Source: Amblyomma americanum (taxonomy: Eukaryota; Arthropoda; Arachnida; Ixodida; Ixodidae). Taken from it: 64,000 bases of DNA. The notes beneath the pieces are model-generated. The model saw only the letters and a list, made by a program, of their open reading frames with translations, had not been told where the DNA came from and ran no database searches. Location: NCBI RefSeq assembly GCF_052857255.1, contig NC_135505.1, forward strand, positions 58,250,149 through 58,314,148, given 5' to 3'. Below are positions 10,320 through 20,357 of this stretch, one piece after another. The translations under genes and the position numbers were made by a program. Each line of letters opens with the position of its first letter. Position 1 is the first letter of the stretch.

Positions 10320-11878
10320 CCTGCTTAAATATCCTGTATGTTCCCAGTGCTGATTTCGTCAGCATCCCTGTTTTCCACAGTGCTCTCTCTATTTCTTTAA
10401 CTTTTTTCTTAACAGATAACTGCTGATTTGCCCCCCCCCCCCTACTACTCTCCCGATATTTGCTTGTAAATTTTCAAGTCCGCTTTCTCCATTTCGTATC
10501 AACATTCCTTATATAAAGGTATCTGAAAACATTCCTATCCCACTGCTTTTCCCTCATTTTTCTCAATAGCTCCTCAGATGCTATCTTACTGCTAGCTTTT
10601 CTGCTCTCGAACGACGCCCATCCCATATCACCTTGTACCCTCTGATTTGGTGTTTTGCCATGTGTTCCCAAAGCTAGACTCCCTACGCCACTTTGTTTAA
10701 TTTCTAACCTTGCTTGAACATCTGGTCGCATGCACAATATCGCATTACCGAAAGTCAGGCTAGGAACCATCACCCCTTTCTAAATCCGTCTTACCACTTC
10801 TTACCTATTGTAATTCCATAGTGCCCTATTTTTCATGACAGCTGCATTCCTACTACCTTTATCCATTACATATTTTTGATGCTCTGTCAGATACTCAGCG
10901 CCGTTATTTATCCACACCCCAAAATACTTGTACTCATTCACTTTTTCTAGCGTGAACTCCTGTATTTTATGCTCGCCGACCTCATCATTAAATATCATGA
11001 CATCAGATTTTTCTTTACTAAACATGAAACCTAATTTATCTCCCTCTGTACCACATATGTCTATCAACTTCTGCAAATCTTCCTTGCTGTCAGCCATTAG
11101 CACTATATCATCGGCGTATATTAGTCCTGGTAATGACTGTTTAATCAATTCTTCCTTGAATATAGAAAGGTTGAAGCCTAGTCCACTTCTCTCTAACTTG
11201 GTCTCCAACCCTTGCAGGTACAACATGAACAACAAAGTAGACAGAGGACATCCTTGCCTAAGCCTCCGCTGTATCTCTACAGGCTCTGATACCTCTTTTA
11301 CCCATTTTATAAGCACTCTGCTACCTTTATAGATATCTTTTAAAAGATTAATTACACCATCTTCCACATCTAATGTGCCCAGTATGTCCCACAGATACTC
11401 TTGAATAACGTTGTCTTAGGCTCCTTCAATATCCTGAAATGCTAGCCATAGGGGCCTGTGTTCTTGTTCAGCAATCTCTATACACTGCGTCAATGAAAAC
11501 AAATTGTCCTCCAACCTCCTTTGTTTCCGGAACTCAACTTGTAGCTCCGCTAGCACCCCCTCGTTCTCCACCCAAGCCTGCAATCTGTCCTTTATATTCT
11601 GCATCACCACCCTGTACACTACACATGTCACTGTTATGGGACGGTAGTTATTTACATCAGCTTTGTCCCCCTTTTCCTTATATATCATGTTCATTCTACT
11701 TAATCGCCATTCATCGGGGACTTTCCCATCCACTATCATTTTTATTCAGTACCTGTATTATGTTTGCTTGTATTTTGGTCCTAGCTGGTTTATTAACATA
11801 ATCGGAATATCATCTGGTCCCGTTGACGTGCCACTAGGAACCTTCTTCTTTGCCCTTTCCCACTCTCTTTGTTAAAGT
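10320..11878 (-). pseudogene. Family B reverse transcriptase, frameshifted
   Basis: Order on the minus strand: GPDDIPIMLI (about 11820-11790), VPDEWR and NNYRPIT (11740-11640), FQDIEGA motif A (about 11420) ended by a stop, RQGCPLS motif B (about 11260), LIYADD motif C with the catalytic YADD at 11107-11118, then GFMFSKEKS and EYKYFGVWI. The main RT frame (11367-10801) is followed after stops by a connection region (10773-10474). At least three stops or frameshifts separate the frames, so it is inactive although the catalytic aspartates remain. Confidence 0.8.
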
Positions 11879-12039
11879 GAAGCCCACAGTAATCGCACGC
11901 CACCTGCCGACCGATGTGCAAAAAAAGATTAACCCGCGGTTTTCAATCGCTCTTTCAAAAAACTTATCTCTCTACCAGACAAGCTAACTGAATGGTCATT
12001 AACAGATGTATGCCCCCTTTCCGCGATATGGTAGGCATC

Positions 12040-12250
12040 AACTATTTCCCGCGTTACACGATGGCGGTGACGAAAAAGAACACACGTTTTGGAAAAGAGG
12101 AGAGAATATTTCTTGTGGCGTGCGAATACTGTAAGTTTTTTTGGTTTTTGTTCTATATATAGAAGGCTCTGAATAAAAATTCTCGTAGTTGCGATTAAGC
12201 CATGTTTTTGCTCTGCGTCGTTGTTTGTTAGCGCCCGGATTTTTCATAAC
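12040..12250 (-). repeat. Repeat copy starting ATGAAAAATCCGGG, minus orientation
   Basis: Minus-strand frame starting at 12247 reads MKNPGANKQRRR, the same start as the plus copy at 9709. Similarity covers at least 12150-12250 and includes a CAACTACGAGAATTTTTATTC block. Together the copies form an inverted pair about 2.3 kb apart. Confidence 0.45.
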
Positions 12251-12640
12251 GAACGGATACCTAGTAGCTCAGTTTTCTTCCCTGTCGTTATGACTGGAGA
12301 CGGCTCAACACTACAGTAAATCCTGTTGTTAAAATAATTTGTGCTCTCAGATCCCTAAATATTCCTGGAGAATCTGTTCTGAGAACAGAAAAATTGCTGT
12401 TTTTCGATTGGGAATCCTTGTGCTGGTGTTAGCAGTGATAAGTATTTATTTCTACTGCAAGCCTTTTAAGGCCCGCACCCGGCGTTACAACTTTCGAAAA
12501 TGCTTTAATATTCACTGGTTCTAATATAGCGTTCTTATATCATTTTTCTGGTTTTTATCTAATGCGACGCGCAGTGGAAATACATCGCCGCGACTCAGTC
12601 GTATGATCTCCATCTGTCATTTAATACGTATCATGTATTT
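12251..12640. other. Unrecognised DNA left of the nested PLE
   Basis: AT-rich; nothing recognised. It should contain the genomic flank of PLE-1, but no duplication was resolved. Confidence 0.4.
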
Positions 12641-12840
12641 ATTCAAACTGAAGGCACAGCGCACGAAGGACGGGACTAAGAAATAGACAAACACAGCGCT
12701 GACTTACGACTCAAAAGCTTTATTGCTCGCACGCAACAAATGGGCGAAGATGAGCCCAATCAACAGATATACCAGAAGCAGTGATGATTTAAAAAAAAAA
12801 TACAACAAGAGCACACAATCGCACCCTACACTTTGCAAGC

Positions 12841-13130
12841 TTAACTGTTAAGACAGTCAATTTCTTTTTGTGTTAGCGCGAGGGAAGGTTTGCTGACACA
12901 ATTATCAATTCTCCGGTCAACTAAAAGAGCTTCCACGATTCCCCGCGTACGGTTGTCCTTACGTTTATACCGTATTTTAGTACGGCTGATAAAAGGAGTG
13001 CGTTTACAAGAAAGCCAGTGTATAACCAAATTGCTTTTGGGGGTGGTTTTAGGGAGCGTTTATGCTCACCTTAGTGATCATTGAGACAACGCCCCGTTTG
13101 ACCAATACCGCAACGCCCACTGGATAGCCC
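12841..13130 (-). pseudogene. PLE-1 GIY-YIG endonuclease remnant
   Basis: Minus strand reads SSGRCGIGQTGRCLNDH, a stop, then GEHKRSLK; this matches the GIY-YIG pattern of PLEs (G-YIGQTGRC-NDRL-EH) with the usual Tyr of YIGQT replaced by Gly. After a frameshift it continues VIHWLSCKRTPF, RGIVEALLV and CVSKPSLALTQKEIDCL, ending at a stop at 12841. The domain normally nicks target DNA for PLE insertion; the stop and substitutions make it non-functional. Confidence 0.75.
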
Positions 13131-13347
13131 TGTCTTTTCATTTCATTTATTTTTATTTATTTTTTATTTGTACATACTATCAGTCCAGATGGACTAAGAT
13201 AGGAGTGGGTGCGACATCAAAATTTATAAACGCAGGCCAGTACGATAAAACAGCCAGTACAGTCAAACACAGTTCATAAAATACAGTCAATGTAATGTAC
13301 AAATTATGTGCACTCCTGCGTTAAATATTTGCACATGAGGGTAGCAA
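13130..13347 (-). other. CR1-like LINE last codons, 3' UTR and tail
   Basis: The minus strand continues the frame from 20055 for about 13 codons to a TAA near 13310, then a 3' UTR and an A/T-rich tail with several AATAAA/AAATGAAATG units ending near 13130, where PLE-1 resumes. Confidence 0.7.
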
Positions 13348-14214
13348 TGTGACGTTCCTTGTGTGTGCTACGAGGTTCCGCGTTCGACGGCGCGGCGTAG
13401 ACGGAGCCCCCAGTGGCGGCGAAAGCACAACCGGACCCCCTTTCCATAGTGTCGGCACGAGTCGAACGCCGCCGCTGCCGCCGCGGGGGAAACGGGCTTT
13501 ATCCTCCCCAATTGCCGTGGCGGTTCCAGGGGGGGCCTCGTTTCGGCGGGCCTGGCCCCGTGGCAAGACGGCGGGCCTCATCAATCAACCCTCCCGAGCA
13601 CATCCCAGGACAAGGGACCACTTTCCCGGCCTTTTAGTGACCTCGCGTTCCGGCCTTGAGGGGCGAGTGTCATTTGATGGAGAACGGAGGCCGGTGACCC
13701 GCGGGAACCGACAGCGGGTCAGAGCGCGCCTTACCACAGCGGACGCTATGCGCTACCTCGAAGACAACCTTCTTTCCCTCGGACTCAACACGTGAGGGGG
13801 GCGAGACCATAAGTGCGGTGGGGTGTTTGTGCGCCCGAGTGAAAGCCCTAGGCTCCCCTTCCCCACTCCGGCGTGGGCGTCCTCACCCTAGGGAGTGTGG
13901 GGATAAGAGGATATAAAAATCGACAAGGAGTACCGAAGAAGGGACGCTCAGGACGACATCGTTCGCCAAGGGGGCCTTCAGCGCCGAAGCCCGACGGCGT
14001 GCAGCTTCTGCCAGCAACCGTTCGAGATCAACTCCGGAGCCCCTCCATCGTCCCCATGAAGTCGTCGGCACGTAAGCTCGGACGCCCCAGCCTCGGATGT
14101 ATAATCTTAATCATGTGTAATTATTGAATATATCTGTTTGTTTAAACTGAGCCATACGGTGTCTCTTTGCCTCTCCGTCCCGTGTGGACCTGCGCATTAT
14201 GGGGGGTCATCACA
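13348..14214 (+). repeat. gypsy-1 5' LTR
   Basis: 867 bp, starting TGTGACGTTCC and ending GGTCATCACA, with 5-bp terminal inverted repeats TGTGA/TCACA. A TATA box, TATAAAAA, is at 13912-13919, so transcription should start about 25-30 bp downstream. It is GC-rich in U3. Differences from the 3' LTR include a G/C-run difference near 13487, a three-change cluster near 13572 and CTCGGATG for CTCTGATG at about 14094. Confidence 0.93.
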
Positions 14215-14215
14215 C

Positions 14216-14233
14216 TGGTGTCAGAAGTGGGGT
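14216..14233 (+). other. gypsy-1 primer-binding site
   Basis: TGGTGTCAGAAGTGGGGT lies one base after the LTR. TGG complements the CCA end of a tRNA primer and the length is the standard 18 nt. The sequence resembles leucine-tRNA-type sites; the tRNA identity was not tested. The same 18 nt recur inverted at 17708-17725. Confidence 0.85.
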
Positions 14234-14373
14234 CTCAAAAGCAAATGTCCTCTGAATGCTGCGACATTCATGACTTCGAAATTGTAATCAAAAGGGAATC
14301 ACGGGACTGATTGTGGGACTCTTACCCCCATTTGAGAGGCTTGAGGCACCGGAGGGCTTGAGTGAAAAAAAAA

Positions 14374-15314
14374 ATGTCTGTATCTGAGGGAGCTCCCACT
14401 CCACAGCCGTCGCTCGGAGCAAGCATGCTGGCATTAGGAAGCGTCATTCCGACGTATACAGGAGATAAGACAGGGGTTCCAATCTGCGATTTCTTTTCCA
14501 TGCTAGAAGAGGTTGGGAAAATGGGGGATGGTCCGATGCTCAAACGCTGGGAATGGCGAGGTGTAAGATGGCAGGAGCTGCTCATGATTTTGCATGGCGA
14601 GACGAAAAAGTAAAATTCACAAAATCATTTGCGGAATTTAGGAAGCTCGCGTTTGAGCATTTCGACACTGAACCACGTCACGTGCGGGTACAGAGGTTCC
14701 GTGACGCCGGACAGATGGTAGGGGAGGACGTGCGAACGTTTGCGTCGCGGCTTCAGCGCTTAGCGCGCGATACGTTAAGCAGGGAGGAGGAAGAAGACCA
14801 GCTAAAGAAGAAATACGCGGAGGATATACTTAAAAAGGAAATGACCGCTTTGTTCGTGGCTGGTCTGCAAGACCCCGTGCGCCGGTTCGTGCTCTCGCGC
14901 AAGCCGAGCAATTTCGACCAAGCCGTGGAGGCCGCATTGGATGAGGAACGAAATGAGGCGTTAACGACAGCCGCAGCGAGAGTACGCGTCATAGAGAGAG
15001 CGGTGCTCAACCCTGAGGTTGCTCTCTTGACAGAGCGGTTAGACCGCTTAGAACAGCTGCTATCTCAGCAGGTGGAACGCCAGGTTCAAGCGCGCGCTCA
15101 ACAGCGCCCATTCGCTGGAAACCGGAGACCGCCACAAAGCTACAGGCGCGGTATGCGAGATTTTGAAGAAATCGTATGCTTCGCTTGCCAGGGTCGCGGA
15201 CACATCGCCAGGTTCTGCCAAAACGTGCGCCGTGGGGAGCCACAAAGAGAAGCAGGCGAGACACGCCCTAAGCAAGCCTACTGCGGGGCTCCAGATACCG
15301 AGACAAAAAACTAG
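14374..15314 (+). pseudogene. gag: gypsy-1 Gag, one-base frameshift
   Basis: The ATG at 14374 begins MSVSEGAPTPQP; this frame reaches FFSMLEEVGKMGDG. The rest of Gag is in the next frame (stop at 15312-15314). The switch falls in the G5 run at 14522-14527, where one missing G would explain it. The second part has the capsid-like region with FEHFDTEPRHVRVQRF and FVAGLQDPVRRFVLSRKP, a coiled-coil-like Leu-rich segment (LTERLDRLEQLLSQQ), an Arg-rich stretch and a CX2CX4HX4C zinc knuckle, CFACQGRGHIARFC, near 15176-15217. Gag would package element RNA in virus-like particles. Part of it is duplicated at 18101-18514. Confidence 0.85.
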
Positions 15315-15352
15315 ATAGTCCTCCCCAGCCTGAGGAGCGTGGGGAGGGAGCA

Positions 15353-15691
15353 GTGGATGATGAAGTGGTGGTAGTTTGTGTGGCCGACGAGGCATGCCCT
15401 GTTGTGCGCTGCAAGTTAAATGGTTGTTGCATGGAATTGTTGATAGATACGGGGTCAAAGCTGACATTGCTTAAGGAGAGCAGTTTTAACACGCTTCGAA
15501 GGAAGGGGGACCGCGAGGTGTTCGAAGCGTCTGGTGGTATGGCAACCAAATTTGTAGGCATAACGGGGGATCCTCTTGGCATAAGTGGACTCTACCGGTT
15601 ACACTTCTCTCTCGGCGGAATGCATTGGAGCATCCCTGCTACGTATACCCGGACACGGTGTCTCTGCCAAACGGAGTGTCAGGTATATTAG
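15353..15691 (+). pseudogene. pol: gypsy-1 aspartic protease domain
   Basis: Contains LLIDTGSKLTLL with the catalytic DTG at 15446-15454. The frame starts at a non-ATG codon and is a segment of a Gag-Pol reading, not an independent gene. Near 15630 the reading moves to the frame of the RT segment, whose N-terminus holds the second protease signature GILGQDFF (about 15680); a single missing C in a CCC run would explain the shift. The enzyme would process Gag-Pol. Confidence 0.8.
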
Positions 15692-17707
15692 GGCAGGATT
15701 TTTTTAGAAAAGGGAAGGTAGTACTCTCATTCTCTGAGGAAGAGGTTAATGCGCGTGGCTCAAAAGTTCCGTTTTTGAACAGGAGAGGGGCTGAGATTCG
15801 CATTACCGATATTGACACCCGTCAAACAGTGGGATCATTGGAGAAGGTATATTCGCGGGTTGCCGTCAGGCTGGTCGATGAGGCGGTCGTCCTTCCTTGG
15901 TCGGAGCACATTTTGTACGCGTTTGTGCCTTCAGATGTAGAGAGCGGCGCCGTGGGAGTGCTTGAGCCGGTCGACTCTCTCAGCAATGGCCTGAAGGCAG
16001 CCGCGTGCCTCGTGACAGTTAATGACGCCCACAGAGTGCCCCTACGGGTGGTTAACTGTAGCCAGCAGCCACTGAGCCTTCCCAAGAACAAAACATTGGC
16101 TTTCTTCACCTCTGCGATAGAGAAACGTGAGCCCACCGATACGGTACTCGCAACTGTAGAGCATGCTAGTCCTTCGGCTGCTCCAAAGGTGTCGTTCGAT
16201 CTTTCTCACGTAAAATCCAGGGAGAGGGAGGCTCTGGCTGGTTTGCTGAACGACTACTCGGAGGTATTCGCCGCGTCCAACCTGGATTTGGGCTGCTGTG
16301 GCGTTATAAAGCACAGGACAGAAACCGGCACTTCATCGCCCGTTTACCAGCGTGCGTACAGGATTCCTTACTCCCAACGTGAGGAGATGGAGCGGCAGGT
16401 GCAGGACCTGATTGATCGCGGCATTGTCGAACACTCAAAGTCCCCCTGGGGAGCACCAGCACTATTGGTGGAAAAGCCAGATGGCTCGTATCGATTGGTA
16501 GTGGACTACCGCAAACTAAATGCCGTAACTCGCATCGATCCATACCCCATCCCCAATATACAGGAGACGCTTTCTCAGCTGGGCTCTGCCAGGTACTTCA
16601 CGGTAGTGGACATGGCGGCGGGATTCTGGCAGATAGCAATGGATCCGGCAGATGCCGAGAAAACGGCATTCAACACGCCCTCAGGGCACTATGAATGGAA
16701 AAGAATGCCGATGGGTCTGGCCAACAGCCCTGCTGTCTGGCAGAGAACCGCTGATGTTATCCTGGCAGGTCTTCTGGGGAGGCTGTGCTTCGTGTATATG
16801 GATGACATAATCATATACAGTGACAGTTTTGAGAACCATTTGCGCGATATTGAGCAGGTTTTGGTGCGACTAAGTGGAGCGGGTCTCAAGCTGAAGCCCT
16901 CTAAGTGCCAATGCCTCAAAAACGAGGTGAAATACCTCGGGCACGTTGTTTCAGCTGACGGCGTGCGACCGGACCCTGAGAAACAAAGGTGTGTCTCGGA
17001 TTTTCCATCCCCGACTAGCGTCCGCCAGGTCCGGCAGTTTCTCGGCCTGATCGGTTACTACCGAAGGCACATAGAGGAGTTCGCCAAGCTCGCTAAGCCG
17101 CTCACCGCCTTAACAGCCAAAAATGTCGCCTTTCGCTGGGACGAAAACGCGGAGAATGCTTTTGGGGCCCTGAAAAGGAAGCTAATGAGTGCACCGCTGT
17201 TGCGCCACCCGGATTTTAATTTGCCCTTCGTTATGGCCACAGATACGTCAAAGTTCGCAGTTGGTGCCGTGCTATCTCAGGTTATCGAGGGCAAAGAACA
17301 CCCCGTTGCTTTTGCTAGCCGACAGCTGAGCCCCACAGAGCAAAAGTACGGAGCTACGGATTGGGAGTGCCTCGCCGTTGTCTGGGCAGTAAAGTACTTC
17401 AGATGCTACCTTTACGGCCGCAAATTCAAGCTAGTCACAGACTGCCATCCTCTGAAATGGGTGATGAGTGTCAGGGACCCTAGCTCGCGACTCGCTAGAT
17501 GGAATCTACACCTGCAGGAATACTGCTTTGAAGTTGAGCACAAGTCAGGAAAGACACATCTGAATGCTGATGCACTCAGCCGCAAAGCTCCCGTGGCAGC
17601 TATAGATGAGTTTGTCCCCGTAGTCGACCCCGCCGAATTACGCACAGAGCAGTGCAAAGATCCTGACCTGAAGCGAATAATCGAAAGCTTAGAGGGCGCA
17701 CCGTCTC
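15625..17707 (+). pseudogene. pol: gypsy-1 RT-RNase H, truncated before integrase
   Basis: One open frame of about 690 codons. [27 protein letters not shown] (motif A), MPMGLANSPAVWQR (motif B), VYMDDIIIYS with catalytic YMDD at 16795-16806, then VKYLGHVVSADG and FLGLIGYYRRHI. RNase [49 protein letters not shown] and NADALSRK. The element's own sequence ends about 17707; the remaining codons to the stop at 17799 come from the inverted LTR piece. The RT looks catalytically intact, but integrase is missing, so autonomous movement is impossible. Confidence 0.9.
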
Positions 17708-18029
17708 ACCCCACTTCTGACACCAGTGTGATGACCCCCCATAATGCGCAGGTCCACACGGGACGGAGAGGCAAAGAGACACCGTATGGCTCAGTTTAAA
17801 CAAACAGATATATTCAATAATTACACATGATTAAGATTATACATCAGAGGCTGGGGCGTTCGAGCTTACGTGCCGACGACTTCATGGGGACGATGGAGGG
17901 GCTCCGGAGTTGATCTCGAACGGTTGCTGGCAGAAGCTGCACGCCGTCGGGCTTCGGCGCTGAAGGCCCCCTTGGCGAACGATGTCGTCCTGAGCGTCCC
18001 TTCTTCGGTACTCCTTGTCGATTTTTATA
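17708..18029 (-). repeat. Inverted PBS-plus-LTR segment inside gypsy-1
   Basis: Reverse complement of 13911-14233. On the left it stops exactly at the outer end of the 18-nt PBS (ACCCCACTTCTGACACCA, 17708-17725); the preceding bases CTC do not match the GAG that would follow in the element. On the right it stops at the TATA box. It carries CTCTGATG like the 3' LTR, not the 5' LTR. A PBS-terminated LTR is the expected form of plus-strand strong-stop DNA. Confidence 0.9.
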
Positions 18030-18104
18030 AGGTATATTCGCGGGTTGCCGTCAGGCTGGTCGATGAGGCGGTCGTCCTTCCTTGGTCGGAGCACATTTTG
18101 TACG
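18030..18104 (+). repeat. Short pol fragment duplicated in gypsy-1
   Basis: Copy of about 15845-15919 (from GGTATATTCGCGGGTT to GCACATTTTGTACG) in direct orientation. It joins the next segment through the shared TACG at 18101-18104. Confidence 0.9.
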
Positions 18105-18514
18105 TTAAGCAGTGAGGAGGAAGGAGACCAGCTAAAGAAGAAATACGCGGAGGATATACTTAAAGAGGAAATGACCGCTTTGTTCTTGGCTGGTCTGCAA
18201 GACCCCGTGCGCCGGTTCGTGCTCTCGCGCAAGCCGAGCAATTTCGACCAAGCCGTGGAGGCCGCATTGAATGAGGAACGAAATGAGGCGTTAACGACAG
18301 CCGCAGCGAGAGTACGCGTCATAGAGAGAGCGGTGCTCAACCCTGAGGTGGCTCTCTTGACAGAGCGGTTGGATCGCTTAGAACAGCTGCTATCTCAGCA
18401 GGTGGAACGCCAGGTTCAAGCGCGCGCTCAACAGCGCCCATTCGCTGGAAACCGGAGACCGCCACAAAGCTACAGGCGCGGTATGCGAGATTTTGAAGAA
18501 ATCGTATGCTTCGC
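18101..18514 (+). repeat. gag: Duplicated gag fragment in gypsy-1
   Basis: Copy of 14771-15184 with a constant offset of 3330 and a few substitutions. It codes for the capsid C-terminal part to the start of the zinc knuckle (VCFA), where it is cut off. It joins the next, inverted segment through TCGC at 18511-18514. Confidence 0.9.
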
Positions 18515-18611
18515 GAGCTAGGGTCTCTGACACTCATCACCCATTTCAGAGGATGGCAGTCTGTGACTAGCTTGAATTTGCGGCCGTAAAGGTAGCATCT
18601 GAAGTGCTTTA
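18511..18611 (-). repeat. pol: Inverted RNase H fragment in gypsy-1
   Basis: Reverse complement of about 17388-17488 (the [19 protein letters not shown] region). It joins the next inverted piece at about 18609-18612 through a 2-3 nt overlap (TTA). Confidence 0.88.
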
Positions 18612-19174
18612 TTGGGGATGGGGTATGGATCGATGCGAGTTACGGCATTTAGTTTGCGGTAGTCCACTACCAATCGATACGAGCCATCTGGCTTTTCCAC
18701 CAATAGTGCTGGTGCTCCCCAGGGTGACTTTGAGTGTTCGACAATCCCGCGATCAATCGGTCCTGCACCTGCCGCTCCATCTCCTCACGTTGGGAGTAAG
18801 GAATCCTGTACGCACGCTGGTAAACGGGCGATGAAGTGCCGGTTTCTATCCTGTGCTTTATAACGCCACAGGAGCCCAAATCCAGGTTGGACGCGGCGAA
18901 TACCTCCGAGTAGTCGTTCAGCAAACCAGCCAGAGCCTCCCTCTCCCTGGATTTTACGTGAGAAAGATCGAACGACACCTTTGGAGCAGCCGAAGTACTA
19001 GCATGCTCTACTGTTGCGAGTACCTTATCGGTGGGCTCACGTTTCTCTATCGCAGAGGTGAAGAAAGCCAATGTTTTGTTCTGGTTAACCACCCGTAGGG
19101 GCACTCTGTGGGCGTCATTAACCGTCACGAGGCACGCGGCTGCCTTCAGGCCATTGCTGAGAGAGTCGACCGGC
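18610..19174 (-). repeat. pol: Inverted RT-to-spacer fragment in gypsy-1
   Basis: Reverse complement of about 15970-16558 with an internal deletion of about 30 bp near 19084 (relative to 16052-16085). It covers the RT N-terminus and the protease-RT spacer; stop-free frames of 61 and 169 codons on the minus strand are relics of pol, not new genes. It ends abruptly at the polypurine tract. Confidence 0.88.
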
Positions 19175-19186
19175 AAAAAAAGCGAG
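19175..19186 (+). other. gypsy-1 polypurine tract
   Basis: AAAAAAAGCGAG lies immediately before the 3' LTR. It is the plus-strand primer site in LTR element replication and is exactly what remains of the original upstream sequence here. Confidence 0.8.
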
Positions 19187-20054
19187 TGTGACGTTCCTTG
19201 TGTGTGCTACGAGGTTCCGCGTTCGACGGCGCGGCGTAGACGGAGCCCCCAGTGGCGGCGAAAGCACAACCGGCCCCCCTTTCCATAGTGTCGGCACGAG
19301 TCGAACGCCGCCGCCGCCGCCGCCGCGGGGAAACGGGCTTTATCCACCCCAATTGCCGTGGCGGTTCCAGGGGGGACCTCGTTTCGGCGGGCCTGGCCCC
19401 GTGGCAAGACGGTGGACATCATCAATCAACCCTCCCGAGCACATCCCAGGACAAGGGACCACTTTCCCGGCCTTTTAGTGACCTCGCGTTCCGGCCTTGA
19501 GGGGCGAGTGTCATTTGATGGAGAACGGAGGCCGGTGACCCGCGGGAACCGACAGCGGGCCAGAGCGCGCCTTACCACAGCGGACGCTATGCGCTACCTC
19601 GAAGACAACCTTCTTTCCCTCGGACTCAACACGTGAGGGGGGCGAGACCATAAGTGCGGTGGGGTATTTGTGCGCCCAAGTGAAAGCCCTAGCGCCCCCC
19701 CCCCACTCCAGCGTGGGCGTCCTCACCCTAGGGAGTGTGGGGATAAGAGGATATAAAAATCGACAAGGAGTACCGAAGAAGGGACGCTCAGGACGACATC
19801 GTTCGCCAAGGGGGCCTTCAGCGCCGAAGCCCGACGGCGTGCAGCTTCTGCCAGCAACCGTTCGAGATCAACTCCGGAGCCCCTCCATCGTCCCCATGAA
19901 GTCGTCGGCACGTAAGCTCGGACGCCCCAGCCTCTGATGTATAATCTTAATCATGTGTAATTATTGAATATATCTGTTTGTTTAAACTGAGCCATACGGT
20001 GTCTCTTTGCCTCTCCGTCCCGTGTGGGCCTGCGCATTATGGGGGGTCATCACA
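19187..20054 (+). repeat. gypsy-1 3' LTR
   Basis: 868 bp, the same ends and TATA box as the 5' LTR, with the variants listed there. GCAA follows at 20055, completing the target duplication. Confidence 0.93.
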
Positions 20055-20148
20055 GCAAATTGCTCTCGGGATTGGGCATTCACAATGTGGTTAGGAAGGT
20101 TGTTCCAATCGGATGATGTGGCAGGAAAAAAAGGGTATTTAAAACAGT
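20055..20148 (-). pseudogene. 94-bp CR1-like segment trapped between two gypsy elements
   Basis: Minus strand encodes FFPATSSDWNNLPNHIV and QSREQF, the conserved FFP-x-WN-LP segment at the RT C-terminus of CR1/Jockey LINEs. It is bounded on the left by the GCAA duplication of gypsy-1 (20055-20058) and on the right by the CAGT duplication of gypsy-2 (20145-20148). Confidence 0.85.
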
Positions 20149-20320
20149 TGTCAAGGCGTTTATTTGAAGCACAGGTCGGTTGGTCTTGGTTGACCGGCGA
20201 CACGACGAGCACACTCACAGGCGTCGTTCGAAAAACCCAGCTGCACTTTGTCTGCTTCTTCGTTGTCCCGCTTGAACTCGTCCGCTTCTTCGCTGCGCTG
20301 CGCCTGTCGGTCCCATTACA
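20149..20320 (-). repeat. gypsy-2 3' LTR
   Basis: 172 bp; otherwise close to the 5' LTR. It contains the extra 30 bp (about 20255-20284). An LTR of this size is very short for the family. Confidence 0.88.
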
Positions 20321-20357
20321 ATTGCTCTCCCTCCGAAAAAGGAGCCATCCTGGCGAC

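Larger units (their letters stand above)
9927..11878 (-). mobile_element. Family B non-LTR retrotransposon, 5'-truncated
   Basis: Minus-strand LINE remnant from about 11878 to its 3' end near 9930. It carries the RT domain and a C-terminal CCHC-like knuckle, and is followed by a tetranucleotide tail. Similarity to family B stops at 11878, giving a 5'-truncated insertion. A second copy of its 3' end is at 2650-2960. The clade is not certain: the RT has a RQGCPLS motif B and LIYADD motif C. It is flanked by the convergent MKNPGAN repeats. Confidence 0.8.
13348..20054 (+). mobile_element. gypsy-1: Ty3/gypsy LTR retrotransposon with scrambled interior
   Basis: 6707-bp element bounded by LTRs (TGTGA...TCACA) and a 4-bp target duplication GCAA (13344-13347 and 20055-20058). 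Interior order: primer-binding site; gag; protease; RT-RNase H (all plus, to 17707); inverted PBS plus LTR piece (17708-18029); 72 bp of pol (18030-18101, plus); gag copy (18101-18514, plus); RNase H piece (18511-18611, minus); RT to spacer piece (18610-19174, minus); polypurine tract; LTR. Integrase is absent. The single duplication around the whole mosaic means it integrated as one molecule, so rearrangement came first. By eye the LTRs differ at roughly 15-20 of 868 positions. Confidence 0.9.

Noticed and set aside
18517..19176. Independent minus-strand genes (61 and 169 codons)
   Set aside because: They are the inverted pol pieces of gypsy-1.
13348..20054. gypsy-1 interior as several later independent insertions
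   Set aside because: The internal segments lack their own duplications and complete ends, and junctions show short overlaps; only the outer LTR ends have a duplication.
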